Shown piece after piece: positions 1 through 8,899 of a DNA stretch of 64,000 nucleotides. The stretch is from Acidobacteriota bacterium. Its GTDB lineage: Bacteria > Acidobacteriota > Terriglobia > Bryobacterales > Bryobacteraceae. The first letter of the stretch is position 1, and each line of letters begins with the position of its first letter. The stretch spans positions 1-64,000 of the forward strand of contig VFZX01000003.1 in assembly GCA_016871015.1 (NCBI GenBank). Direction: 5' to 3'. The position numbers and the translations under genes are program-made. The notes under the pieces are model-generated. The model worked only from the letters and a program-made list of their open reading frames with translations. It was not told the DNA's origin and did not search any database.

Positions 1-63
1 GAGGTATTGACAATCGCGCGGAGAAGGTGTAAGGTGAAGATCGAGCCGCACCCGCCCTTGATA

Positions 64-97
64 AGTGTCAAGCAAGAATCCAGGCTAAAGTGTCAAG
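64..97 (+). repeat. Two short direct repeats at a probable insertion-sequence end
   Basis: The nonamer AGTGTCAAG occurs at 64-72 and again at 89-97, 25 bp apart. It lies just upstream of the point where an ABC ATPase reading frame becomes recognisable. Short direct repeats near an end are typical of insertion sequences that carry several transposase-binding sites, for example the IS21 type. The element body would lie left of this window, so the family cannot be assigned. The junction with the gene is somewhere around 100-118. Confidence 0.35.
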
Positions 98-115
98 GAT
101 GTGTCCGGTCGCGCA

Positions 116-380
116 TGAGGGGATCGACCCCGTAACTGCACGCTCGATTCAGGACCTCCTCCAGAGACTAACGCGCCGGGGGACGACCGTGTTACTTACG
201 TCTCATAGCCTCGCCATCGCCGACCGGATTGCAACCCAGGTGCTGGTCCTGCGTGGGGGAAAACTCGTTTGGGATAGCAGCCTTCAGGATACGGCGGACA
301 GCCTGGAGACGCTCTACTTCCGGCTCACCGGGCAACCACAATCGGAGGATCTGGCATGGCTGGGCTCCGGGCGATCCTGA
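116..380 (+). pseudogene. 3' fragment of an ABC transporter ATP-binding subunit
   Basis: The frame encodes only the last third of an ABC ATPase. Visible are the D-loop region (GIDPVTARSI), the H-loop (TVLLTSHS) and the usual C-terminal stretch VLVLRGGKLVW. The Walker A, Q-loop, signature and Walker B segments are missing. Sequence left of about 116 does not look like an ATPase and contains short direct repeats suggesting an insertion-sequence end, so the gene was probably cut by insertion and deletion. It overlaps the following membrane-protein gene by 25 bp, as expected for an ATPase-permease pair. The fragment cannot hydrolyse ATP. Confidence 0.75.
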
Positions 381-1378
381 CGGCGCTGGCGCGGGTCACT
401 GTACGGAACGTCAGGAGCACCGGATCGTTCCAGGAGAACAACTTCTTCATCCTGGGCTGCGTGCTGCTGGTACAGGCAGGTTGGTTCCTGCGCGCGTTGC
501 TCGGGTCGATGCTGCTGCTGCCGTTGAGTACCAGCTCCACCCGCGCGATTCCACCGGTGCGGTGGGAGCTGTTCCCGCTCGATTCCCGCGAACAATGGCT
601 GATCCGCGCCGGAGCCCTGCTGCTGAACCCGGTGGTTGTGACGGCGCTGGTGGTGATCGCGGTGATGCGGCAATTAAAGCTCGGACTGGCGCTGGTGGCC
701 GCCGTCCTGGCGGCGCAAGCGGCGGCGGTGATCTATGACCGGTTCATTCAGGCCCGGCCCTCGATGAGGCCGTTGCGGTTTGTGCCGGCGTTCCCTGGCG
801 CCGCGGGCCGGATCATCCAAAGCAGCTTGCGCCAACTACTATCCGTGCTCGACTTCTACGCCGCTGCAGTGATTTCCGGGCTGGCCCTGGCCTACCGGTT
901 GTTCGCTCCGTTTCCCGACCCCGACGCGATGATGGGCGCCACGGTACTGATCGTGGTTGCCGCGCTCGGCACGTGTACGCAGTGCCTGTTCGGACTCGAT
1001 GGCGCTTCGGGCGTCGAGCGGCTGCGGCTGATGCCGCTGCGTGGCTGGCGGATTCTGCTGGCCAAGGATGCCGCGTTTTTGCTGGTAGTGGCGGTCCTCA
1101 CGGGTCCGCTGTCGGCGATCACCGGGTTGGCTTCGGCGCTGGCTGCATTGGCGGTTGGCCATCACTTGTCGGTGCTGCGTCCCACGCCACAGCAGCCGTG
1201 GCGGTTCACAAGCGGATCCCTGGCGGTGATGTTGCTGCAGGCTCCGCTAAGCGTGGCAGCGGGCGCGGCTGTGTACCGGGACAGCGTCTGGTGGCTGGTG
1301 CCGGCCGTGTGCATGTGGGCCGTTTCGACTGCCGTGTACGGCTGGATCTGGGATGAGGACGAGCCTCTACGCGGATAG
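356..1378 (+). CDS. Polytopic membrane protein, probable ABC exporter permease
   Basis: This 340-residue protein is almost entirely hydrophobic, with roughly eight to ten possible membrane segments (for example around residues 30-55, 95-115, 165-185, 195-215 and 240-270). A charged cytoplasmic stretch with FIQARPSMRP lies near residue 130. I recognise no sequence family. The 25-bp overlap with the upstream ATPase stump argues that it was the membrane half of an ABC-2-like transporter. With the ATPase truncated, it is probably orphaned unless another ATPase serves it. It ends 13 bp from a convergent gene. Confidence 0.6.
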   Translation: MAGLRAILTALARVTVRNVRSTGSFQENNFFILGCVLLVQAGWFLRALLGSMLLLPLSTSSTRAIPPVRWELFPLDSREQWLIRAGALLLNPVVVTALVVIAVMRQLKLGLALVAAVLAAQAAAVIYDRFIQARPSMRPLRFVPAFPGAAGRIIQSSLRQLLSVLDFYAAAVISGLALAYRLFAPFPDPDAMMGATVLIVVAALGTCTQCLFGLDGASGVERLRLMPLRGWRILLAKDAAFLLVVAVLTGPLSAITGLASALAALAVGHHLSVLRPTPQQPWRFTSGSLAVMLLQAPLSVAAGAAVYRDSVWWLVPAVCMWAVSTAVYGWIWDEDEPLRG

Positions 1379-1391
1379 TGCGCGCGCCGGC

Positions 1392-2363
1392 TCAACGCAC
1401 CAGCTTCCACCCAGCCGGATCCACCCGGATCCTCCGGTTCCCCCGGTACCGGTCGTACACTTGCTCCATCTCTTCAATCGAATCAAAGTACCCGATTACG
1501 AACGCTGCCCCAAACGACTCCCCAGCCCGCACCTGCCGGCCCCCGATCTCCTCGATCATGCACACATACCCGCGCTGATGGCACCACGCCTCATGGACCA
1601 CCCCCGGGTCGAGCGTCATCCCCGCCAGCCACGGACCCTCCGCTCCCGTCTTCGGATCCCGCAGCCGGTAGGCCCGGATGAACCGCTTCGGCACCGGACC
1701 CTTCCCCCGCTGGTAGAGGAACTTCGCGTCCGGCGGAAAGTCGCGCAGGAACTCGGCTGACGCCAGCCGTCCCACGTAGCTCAGGTAGATCTCGGAAAAC
1801 GTGTCACCCTGATTGTGTTTGATATGCCCGGGGAGATCAATCCGTAGAAACATCGCCTCAGACGAATTCACCGCATCGATCCGGTCGGCGGAAATGAAGT
1901 AGCGCTTTCCCTCCGGAAACACGAGGGTCTGGGTCCACAGCGATCCCGTCTTGTACCCCGGCGCCGCCGTCTGATAGCGGAAGCTCTGCTCGACCGCCAC
2001 GAACTCCTTCCCCCGGATCACTCGCGGACTCAACTCACGCGCCTTCGTACAGATCTGCGGACCCTCGAGCGAGCGCTTCGCAATCGAGCCGTGGAACAGG
2101 TTGTTGAACTGGTACACCATTTCCTGCGGCAGGCTCCCGCGCCAAGCCTCGTCGCTACCCGGCTCCATGATCCAGTCGACAATGTCCAGACCGAAGCCCG
2201 CGTCACGGAATCCGGTCTTCTTGTCGACGAACGACCCCGCCGCGACGCCCGACACGTAGCCCCGCTTGCGCACCGACGCATCAATCAGCGGACCCGAAAT
2301 CGTGATCCGCTCGGGATCCTCGGTTATCTGGAATGCAGAGAAGAGAAGCAAAGCAATGGGCAT
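1392..2363 (-). CDS. Secreted protein of unknown function
   Basis: The product is 323 residues with a short hydrophobic start (MPIALLLFSAF) that resembles a signal peptide. The rest is a soluble, aromatic-rich domain with DAGFGLDIVDWIMEPGSDEA near residue 55 and QTLVFPEGKRYFISADRID near residue 145. Three cysteines are present, two in the C-terminal third (AWCHQRGYVCMIEE), which could pair in the periplasm. I do not recognise the family. Neighbours are unrelated: convergent with the membrane protein on the left and divergent from a small secreted protein on the right. Confidence 0.6.
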   Translation of the reverse strand: MPIALLLFSAFQITEDPERITISGPLIDASVRKRGYVSGVAAGSFVDKKTGFRDAGFGLDIVDWIMEPGSDEAWRGSLPQEMVYQFNNLFHGSIAKRSLEGPQICTKARELSPRVIRGKEFVAVEQSFRYQTAAPGYKTGSLWTQTLVFPEGKRYFISADRIDAVNSSEAMFLRIDLPGHIKHNQGDTFSEIYLSYVGRLASAEFLRDFPPDAKFLYQRGKGPVPKRFIRAYRLRDPKTGAEGPWLAGMTLDPGVVHEAWCHQRGYVCMIEEIGGRQVRAGESFGAAFVIGYFDSIEEMEQVYDRYRGNRRIRVDPAGWKLVR

Positions 2364-2459
2364 AGGGATGTTCTGATTCTACGCGCCGGCGGCCCGTGCG
2401 GGCGAACGAAAATTCATGTAACCTTGCGCCGGGTTCCGTGTTCTTCCCAGTAGGAGGAT

Positions 2460-2912
2460 ATGATGACCAAACTGATCACCGCCACCGCCCTCACGGCCCT
2501 GACCCTGTTCGCCCGTAGCGAGACTACTGTGGCAGACGCCGCCGAGGATCTCGCCGTCATCGCCGCCCGCCTGTCTACGGATACCGAAGAAGTGGCTCAC
2601 TACAACGGCGTCAGTTGGACTTCGTACGCACTGGTCCTGCGCGGCCTCCGTTCCGATGTCAATCTCTTCGCTGCCCGGTCGGCCCAGTTCGAGGAGATGC
2701 TGCCTGCGCTCCCGCCCGCCAAAGCCGTGCTGTGGAGGAACGTCGTCCTGCTTTTGCCCACGCTCACCCGTCAGGCCCAGGCGGCCACCGCGCATGCCCT
2801 CGAACATCAACACGCGACGCGAATGTTGCTCTACTCCCGGGAGTTGAGCGCTTTCAGCAAAACCGCCGCCGAGCTGGAAACGCGCCTTCGCGCGTTTCGC
2901 CACGCCAACTGA
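2460..2912 (+). CDS. Small periplasmic helical protein of unknown function
   Basis: About 150 residues beginning with a hydrophobic leader (LITATALTALTLFA), followed by an alanine/leucine-rich, mainly helical domain. A TAGGAGG ribosome-binding site at 2451-2457 precedes two adjacent ATG codons at 2460 and 2463; the second has the better spacing. No cysteines or obvious catalytic motif are visible. It is followed 44 bp downstream by an S9 peptidase on the same strand and may be cotranscribed with it. The family is not recognised. Confidence 0.55.
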   Translation: MMTKLITATALTALTLFARSETTVADAAEDLAVIAARLSTDTEEVAHYNGVSWTSYALVLRGLRSDVNLFAARSAQFEEMLPALPPAKAVLWRNVVLLLPTLTRQAQAATAHALEHQHATRMLLYSRELSAFSKTAAELETRLRAFRHAN

Positions 2913-2956
2913 GTCACGGCCTCAGCTCAGCCTCCGGCGCGATACACTCGATCGTC

Positions 2957-4804
2957 ATGATCACTCGCGCCGGAGCCTTCCTTCTTTTTCTCGCCGCCAC
3001 TCACGCCCCCGGGATCACGGTCGACCAGATCCTCGCGTTCCGCACCGCGGCCGACCCCGAAATCTCACCCGACGGCACCCGCGTCGCCTACACCGCAGGC
3101 GGCGACATTCGCATTGTGGAGATTGCTTCGGGCAGCGATACCACCGCCGGATCCGGCGCCTCCCCGCAATGGCGGCCCGACGGCCGTGCGTTCGCCTTCC
3201 TCCGCAACCGCCAGATCTGGACTTCCGATCCGGCCGTGCAGCTCACTCAGGAACCGCGGGCCATCGAGCGCTTCGAGTGGTCACCCGACGGCAGCCGGAT
3301 CGCCTACCTCATCACTTTCCCCGGATCCCGCAAGCCGAACGAGCCGACCCTCGAAGGCGTCAACAACCTGCCGCGCGGACAGATCAAGGTCGTGGACATC
3401 CGCACGAAAGCCGTCACCACGGTGACCTCGCCCGAGTACTCGGCTCTCGGCAACGCGCAGTGGTTCCCGGACGGATTCTCCTGGTCCCCTGACTCCAAGC
3501 GCCTCGCCTTCACGCACCGCCCCCACTCCAAGCCCGGCAGCCATCATTGGGGCGATCTCGCGGCCATCAACGCCGACGGCACCAGACTCGAGTTCCTCCT
3601 CAACCGCCCGGGATTCGACGGATTCCCTCGCTGGTCGCCGGTGGGTGGCGTCATCGCTTTCATCTCGACGGGACGATATGACTGGGTCCGCATCTCGAAC
3701 CTCTATAGCCTCGATCTGGCCACGCGCAAGGCCCGTAACCTCTCGGCGGAATTTGACGAGAGCGTCAAGGAGTTTCACTGGCAGGCGGACGGGCGGCGGA
3801 TTTTTTTCATTGCCATGCAAGGCACGGCGACGCAGTTGTTCACCGCCGATCCGCATGCGGGCGGCGTCCGCCAATTGAGCCGTGGATCTCATGTTCTCAG
3901 CCAACTCAGCATCAGCCGGGACGGGCGCACAGCCGCGTTCCTGCTGCAGCATGGCTCGCAGCCCGCCGAGGTCCACGTGTCCCCTTTGGACGCCTGGAAG
4001 CCCCGCCGCCTGTCGGGCGCCGCCGTGACTACTGGCCTGTCCCCGATCGAATCGGAAATCCTCCGCTGGAGGAGCTTTGACGGAATGGAAATCGAAGGCG
4101 TTCTGTACAAGCCCGCGAGGTACAAAACCGGAAACCCGTATCCACTTCTCGTTATCCCTCACGGCGGACCGCACAGCGTGAGCACACACGTCTTCCCCGG
4201 CGGCGCCACACGGCTGTTCACGGAGCGCGGCTGGGCCGTCTTCCTCCCGAATTTCCGTGGCAGTGGCGGATACGGCGAGCGTTTCCTGCGCGCCAACCTC
4301 TACGGCTGGGGACTCGGCGACTACCAGGATCTGATGACCGGCGTCGACCACCTGATCGCCCGCGGCATCGCCCACCCGGAACGCCTCGCCATCTCCGGCT
4401 CTTCCTACGGCGGCTACATGACCGCCTGGACCGTCTCCCAAACCTCCCGCTTCAAAGCTGCGGTCGCCGGGTGCGGGATCACCGACGTCCCCAGCTTCAT
4501 GCGGACCACCGACGTACCGGACCGCTTCGCCGACTACCTCGGACTCGACGACCGCCTCTACGCCCGCCACTCGCCCATGACTTACGGCGCCAACATCACC
4601 ACCCCCACCCTCATCTGGCACGGCGACGCCGACGAGCGCGTGCCCCTCATGCAGTCGCGCCACCTCTATACACAGTTGCTGAAGAACCGGACCCCCACGG
4701 AACTCGTGATCTACCATGGTGAAGCGCACGGCGCCCGCCGTGCCGATGTCCGCCGCGACCTGCTCGAACGCGAGTGGCGCTGGATCACTCGTTGGATCCA
4801 ATAA
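2957..4804 (+). CDS. S9 family prolyl oligopeptidase/dipeptidyl peptidase
   Basis: A 615-residue exported serine peptidase. The N-terminal hydrophobic leader (GAFLLFLAATHAPG) is followed by a beta-propeller made of PD40-type repeats such as DPEISPDGTRVAY and FEWSPDGSRIAY. The C-terminal alpha/beta-hydrolase domain starts near residue 390. The triad is complete: Ser483 in GSSYGGYM, Asp559 in HGDADERVP and His591 in YHGEAHG. Such enzymes release dipeptides or short peptides from oligopeptides, here probably in the periplasm. The start at 2957 was chosen because longer upstream extensions lack a signal sequence. A TonB-dependent receptor follows 31 bp downstream, suggesting joint peptide uptake and degradation (inference). 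Confidence 0.9.
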   Translation: MITRAGAFLLFLAATHAPGITVDQILAFRTAADPEISPDGTRVAYTAGGDIRIVEIASGSDTTAGSGASPQWRPDGRAFAFLRNRQIWTSDPAVQLTQEPRAIERFEWSPDGSRIAYLITFPGSRKPNEPTLEGVNNLPRGQIKVVDIRTKAVTTVTSPEYSALGNAQWFPDGFSWSPDSKRLAFTHRPHSKPGSHHWGDLAAINADGTRLEFLLNRPGFDGFPRWSPVGGVIAFISTGRYDWVRISNLYSLDLATRKARNLSAEFDESVKEFHWQADGRRIFFIAMQGTATQLFTADPHAGGVRQLSRGSHVLSQLSISRDGRTAAFLLQHGSQPAEVHVSPLDAWKPRRLSGAAVTTGLSPIESEILRWRSFDGMEIEGVLYKPARYKTGNPYPLLVIPHGGPHSVSTHVFPGGATRLFTERGWAVFLPNFRGSGGYGERFLRANLYGWGLGDYQDLMTGVDHLIARGIAHPERLAISGSSYGGYMTAWTVSQTSRFKAAVAGCGITDVPSFMRTTDVPDRFADYLGLDDRLYARHSPMTYGANITTPTLIWHGDADERVPLMQSRHLYTQLLKNRTPTELVIYHGEAHGARRADVRRDLLEREWRWITRWIQ

Positions 4805-4835
4805 GGGCTATACTGCATGCATCAGGAGATCGCTG

Positions 4836-7800
4836 ATGGAATTCAAAACAAAACTCATCGCCCTTGTTTCGTCCCTGGCCATCTCAGGGGCCGCTCTCGC
4901 TCAGAATGTCACCGGCAGCATTGTCGGCACACTCACCGATCCCACCGGCGCCGGCGTCCCGGGCGCCACGATTACGGCGGCCAACGAAGGCACCGCAATC
5001 GAGACCAAGACGCAGTCGAACAGCTCAGGCGAGTTCATCTTTCCTGGCCTCCAGGGTGGGACCTATTCGCTTCGTGTCGAAGCCTCAGGATTCCGCTCCA
5101 ACATCGCCAAGGGACTCCTTCTGCTCGCCAACCGGTCCCTCCGGCAGGACTTCGCCCTTGAAGTGGGCACCGTGCAGCAAGCGGTCGAGGTGAACGCGGC
5201 GCCGCCCGTACTCAACACCGAAAACGCGACCATCGGCAACGTGATGCAGTCCCAGCAGATCACCACGATCCCGCTGAACGGGCGTTTCCTCGACCGGCTC
5301 ATCCGCATCTCGGCGGGTGTCACTACCGACAGCGCGTCGAATCCGCGTGTGGCCGGCAGCTCCTACTGGGGCGGCATGTCGTTCAACGTCGACGGCGTCG
5401 CCTTCAACGACCCCGGCAACGGCGGGGGCGCGTATTCGTTCCGTCACGGCATGTCGACCCTGCCGTCGGTCGACGCGGTGAGCGAATTCAAGATCGATTC
5501 CAACAACCAGAAGGCGGAATTCGACGGGGCGGCCGCGGTGACCATTGCCACCAAGAGCGGCACCAATGACATCCACGGAACGCTGTTCTATTTCAACCGG
5601 AACAAGGTATTCACCGCCCGGAACTTCTTCGCTCTCAACACTCCTCCCTTCAACCGCAACGAATTCGGCGGCATGGTGGGCGGGCCAATCGTCAAGAACC
5701 GGACCTTCTTCTTCGGCGGCTACGAGACCATGCGCGAGCGCTCTCCCCGCACCTTTACTTTAAGCGTCGCCACGCAGGCCATGCGCACGGGCAACTTCGC
5801 CGGACTCGCCACTCTGATCGATCCCCTGTCCGGCGTTCCATTCCCGAACAACCAGATCCCCGCCACGCGTATCGATTCGCGCGCCTCCACGCTGATCAAC
5901 CGCGTCGCGCTGCCCAACACCGCCGGGCTCGGCGCCGCGGGCACGGTGAGCAACCACATCACCAATATCAAGAACGATTCCGACATCACCCGTTACTTCC
6001 TGCGTCTGGACCACAAGCTGACTGACCGCGACAACCTCTCGTTCACTGGCAACATCTCGAAGGCGTTCCCCTACTTCGTGGCACAAGCCTATCCGCAGGG
6101 CTACGGATCCTGGGACAACGGCGGCAACGACACGCGCGTCGGCAACTTCACCTGGACTCGCAACATCTCCGCCCGCGTGTTGAACGAGTTCCGCACCGGC
6201 TACACCTATCACGGCCCGGTGCGCCAGGGCATGAACCGCGACTTCGATCCGCGCAGCCTGTTCCCCGACCTGCACAGCGGACTTCCGCTCGGTGGACTCC
6301 CCGTGGTCAACATCGCGCAGCACGTCTCGATCGGCGACTATGGCGGAAGCGAGCGCGGAAAGCAGCTCACGCGCCAGATCATCGACAACCTGACGTTCAT
6401 CCGCGGCAGCCACACCATCAAGACCGGCATCGACTTCGCGAACTTCCGGATGTCCTCGCCCCCAGGCGCCTTTGGCCTGGGAACCAACGTTGCCAACAAC
6501 GCCGCCTTCGGCCGCTTTGATTTCAGCGGCCGCTTCACGCTCGATAGCGGCGCGGTCACGCCGGCCAACCCCTTCGCGGATTTCCTGCTTGGCTACGCGA
6601 ACTTCACCTACCGCTCGACGCCCACGGCGGTGAACCTGTTCTACAACACCCGCTACAGCACCTACATCCAGGACGACTGGCAGGTAACCCCGCGGCTCAC
6701 GCTCAGCCTGGGTCTCCGCTACATGGTGCAGACCACCTGGAAGGAACGCGACCGTGCGCAAGCCAACTTCGACTTCGCCACCGGCCGCCTGGTGATCCCG
6801 CGGTCGAGCCTGCCCCAGCAGGGCCAGCAGCGGCTGTTCAACGCTTATCCGATCGGCCTGGACGAGAACGCGACGATCCTTTCCGCCGACAAGAACAATT
6901 TCGCCCCGCGCGCCGGCTTTGCCTGGCGTCCGTTCGCGGGCAACAAGACGGTGGTGCGCGGCGGATTTGGCCTTTACCACAACTTCCTGCCCGTGTTCAT
7001 CGGCTTCCGCCAGATGGGCTTCTCGAACCCGCCGTTCCTGCTGGCTGAGACCTTTGAGTCGACTCCGGGACGCACGCCGTCGCTCACCCTGGCGCGGCCG
7101 TTCCCCGGCGGCGGCGCGATCTCGCCGAACCCGGCGATCACGATCGTCGAGAACAAGATCCGCAACAGCGAGTCCTACCAGTGGAATTTTACGCTGGAGC
7201 GCGAGGTGCGCGGTCTGGGTCTGCGTGCTTCCTATGTCGGCAACCACAGCACGCATCTGCCGTTCTACAACTACAACATCAACCTGCCTTCGGAGATGCG
7301 CGCCGGGACGCTGCAGGCGCAGCGGCCGTATCAACCCTGGGCGGAAGTCCTGATGCTGAGGGGCGCTGGCGACTCGACGATCCACCAGTTGCAGTTGGAG
7401 GCGGTGAAGCGCTACTCGTCGGGCGTGAGCCTGCAGATTGAGTACTCGTGGAACCGGTCATTGGACAATGTCGCCATCGTCGGCGGACCCCAGAATCCGT
7501 ACAACACGAGTCTCGACCGGGGCAATTCGGACCAGGTCCGGCGTCACATCTTCACCGCGGCTTACACTTATGAGCTGCCGTTCGGCCCCGGAAAGAAGTT
7601 CCTGGCCGGGGGCGGCGCGGCGGGTAAAATCGTGGGCGGATGGCAGGTGGCGGGGATCACCTACCTGCGGACCGGACAGCCCTTCTCGGTCGGCTTCAGC
7701 TCCCCCCTTGGAACCTGGTTCGCGACGCGGGTCAATGCGGCCAAGGTGGGTAACCTGCCACGTGGTGAGCGCGATATCACGCGCTGGTTTGACGCCTCGG

Positions 7801-8072
7801 GTTACTCGATCCCGGCCCAGTTCACGTTTGGCAATTCCGCCCGCAACCACTTGTTTGCCCCGGGCGACATCGTGTTCGACGTGAGCGTGATCAAGGACAC
7901 CAAGCTCACCGAGCGGTTCACCACCCAGTTCCGGGCTGAGTTCTTCAATATGCCCAACCACGCCAACTTTGGCGGGCCGGGTGCGAACCTATCGGTTGCG
8001 GCGAGTTTGGGGCGGATTACCAGCGCGGGGGATCCGAGGCAGATTCAGTTCGGGCTGAAGTTGCTGTTTTGA
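4836..8072 (+). CDS. Oar-like TonB-dependent receptor 1
   Basis: The product is 1078 residues with signal peptide (ALVSSLAISGAALAQ). A carboxypeptidase-regulatory beta-sandwich follows (GSIVGTLTDPTGAGVPGATI), then the plug segment with the family motif IPLNGRFLDRLIRIS, and a long outer-membrane barrel ending in the aromatic residue F (IQFGLKLLF). AGGAG at 4824-4828 lies 7 bp before the ATG at 4836. Oar-type receptors import large substrates or anchor surface functions; the ligand cannot be read from sequence. The upstream S9 peptidase makes peptide uptake plausible but unproven. Confidence 0.88.
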   Translation: MEFKTKLIALVSSLAISGAALAQNVTGSIVGTLTDPTGAGVPGATITAANEGTAIETKTQSNSSGEFIFPGLQGGTYSLRVEASGFRSNIAKGLLLLANRSLRQDFALEVGTVQQAVEVNAAPPVLNTENATIGNVMQSQQITTIPLNGRFLDRLIRISAGVTTDSASNPRVAGSSYWGGMSFNVDGVAFNDPGNGGGAYSFRHGMSTLPSVDAVSEFKIDSNNQKAEFDGAAAVTIATKSGTNDIHGTLFYFNRNKVFTARNFFALNTPPFNRNEFGGMVGGPIVKNRTFFFGGYETMRERSPRTFTLSVATQAMRTGNFAGLATLIDPLSGVPFPNNQIPATRIDSRASTLINRVALPNTAGLGAAGTVSNHITNIKNDSDITRYFLRLDHKLTDRDNLSFTGNISKAFPYFVAQAYPQGYGSWDNGGNDTRVGNFTWTRNISARVLNEFRTGYTYHGPVRQGMNRDFDPRSLFPDLHSGLPLGGLPVVNIAQHVSIGDYGGSERGKQLTRQIIDNLTFIRGSHTIKTGIDFANFRMSSPPGAFGLGTNVANNAAFGRFDFSGRFTLDSGAVTPANPFADFLLGYANFTYRSTPTAVNLFYNTRYSTYIQDDWQVTPRLTLSLGLRYMVQTTWKERDRAQANFDFATGRLVIPRSSLPQQGQQRLFNAYPIGLDENATILSADKNNFAPRAGFAWRPFAGNKTVVRGGFGLYHNFLPVFIGFRQMGFSNPPFLLAETFESTPGRTPSLTLARPFPGGGAISPNPAITIVENKIRNSESYQWNFTLEREVRGLGLRASYVGNHSTHLPFYNYNINLPSEMRAGTLQAQRPYQPWAEVLMLRGAGDSTIHQLQLEAVKRYSSGVSLQIEYSWNRSLDNVAIVGGPQNPYNTSLDRGNSDQVRRHIFTAAYTYELPFGPGKKFLAGGGAAGKIVGGWQVAGITYLRTGQPFSVGFSSPLGTWFATRVNAAKVGNLPRGERDITRWFDASGYSIPAQFTFGNSARNHLFAPGDIVFDVSVIKDTKLTERFTTQFRAEFFNMPNHANFGGPGANLSVAASLGRITSAGDPRQIQFGLKLLF

Positions 8073-8081
8073 GGCAGCGGT

Positions 8082-8407
8082 CAGCTTTCAGCTTCGATCC
8101 ACGTGTGAAGAACTTCCTGGATTTGTCTGCCTGGCAAAAGGCGCATCAATCAATTGACGCTTGCCGTTTACCAGGTCACTGAGGGCTTCCCCCGCCAGGA
8201 ATTGCATGGATTGACCTTGCAGCTTCGGCGTTCCGCATCCTCCGTTCCAGCAGATCTGGAATACCATCTCTTGCTCGCCCACGATCTCAAGCTCATCCGA
8301 ACAACCGAATACAGCGATCTCTCCACCCGGGTGATCGAGGTCAAACGCACGCTTACAGGGCTGCTGCAAAAGCTGAGAGCTGACGGCCGATAGCTGACAG
8401 CTTTCAG
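8082..8407 (+). repeat. CAGCTTTCAG direct repeats flanking the broken S23-type gene
   Basis: The decamer CAGCTTTCAG occurs at 8082-8091, just before the broken four-helix-bundle gene, and again at 8398-8407, just after it. The right flank is further enriched in AGCTGA-like units (AGCTGAGAGCTGACGG). Paired flanking repeats suggest that the gene arrived or moved as a small cassette. No transposase is associated. Confidence 0.4.
8105..8393 (+). pseudogene. Broken four-helix-bundle protein of the S23/IVP type
   Basis: The first frame, from GTG at 8105, reads VKNFLDLSAWQKAHQ, a typical start for 23S rRNA-intervening-sequence-type four-helix-bundle proteins. At 8146-8153 the tetramer TCAA is duplicated, which shifts the frame. 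After removing one copy the sequence continues as LTLAVYQVTEGFPRQELHG and LTLQLRRSASSVPA. The usual middle helices that follow (ANIAEG and about 30 further residues) are absent, and the frame jumps directly to DLEYHLLLAHDLKLI. The gene therefore carries a 4-bp tandem duplication and an in-frame internal deletion and cannot make a normal bundle. The family role is unclear. Confidence 0.8.
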
Positions 8408-8437
8408 AACTGACGTACCGGTTGGCCTCTTAGCTGA

Positions 8438-8899
8438 TCAGTCCGGCCTTGCTCCGAACATCGACAGCAAGTGACTCCGGGCGGCGTCCTCGTCTTTGAT
8501 CCCACGCCACTTCTCAAACACCTCTTCGGCAAGTCCGGTTGAATTCCGTACGTCAGTTTCGACCAATCTCCAGCCGCTATCGTAGTCTGCCCTTTGCCGG
8601 TCCTTCTGAAGCTGGGCGAAAGCGGTGATTACGTCGTGGAGCGCCAATTCCACAGGTGTGGGCTTATTCTTGTCTCTTGCCGTGAATCCCGTGCACATCT
8701 TGCGGTGTTCGAACATTCTTCCTAACCGGGCCCGTTGATCAGGGAACTCCCAGTGCTCCACGAAATCTTCTATAAACAGGTGGAAAGCTGCATAGTAGGC
8801 CGTCGAAATCGAGCGCCGCATTAGTGTTTGACGTTGCTCCGCGACCCCCTTATCAGCCAGAAAGCGGGCATCGCTGAGCAACTCGTCCGCTAAGCCCAT
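8438..8899 (-). CDS. HEPN-domain protein (UPF0332-like)
   Basis: A 153-residue helical protein. The segment RRSISTAYYAAFHLF (residues 28-42) matches the AYYAxFH core of HEPN proteins, and QRADYD near residue 110 resembles the C-terminal ADY motif of the UPF0332 group. Arg58 and His65 (around GRMFEHRKM) have Rx6H spacing, which in other HEPN proteins forms an RNase site; whether it is catalytic here is unknown. Its ATG lies inside the end of the upstream 103-residue gene (10-bp overlap), so the two are translationally coupled. HEPN proteins often act as toxins with a small partner, so the pair is a candidate toxin-antitoxin or defence module. Confidence 0.65.
   Translation of the reverse strand: MGLADELLSDARFLADKGVAEQRQTLMRRSISTAYYAAFHLFIEDFVEHWEFPDQRARLGRMFEHRKMCTGFTARDKNKPTPVELALHDVITAFAQLQKDRQRADYDSGWRLVETDVRNSTGLAEEVFEKWRGIKDEDAARSHLLSMFGARPD

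Noticed and set aside
3281-4801. A 506-codon open frame on the minus strand opposite the S9 peptidase
   Set aside because: The plus strand has a complete catalytic triad; the antisense frame shows no recognisable domain.
5760-7385. A 541-codon open frame on the minus strand opposite receptor 1
   Set aside because: It is antisense to a well-supported receptor, has no leader or family motif and an Arg/Val/Ala/Glu-rich composition typical of shadows in high-GC DNA.
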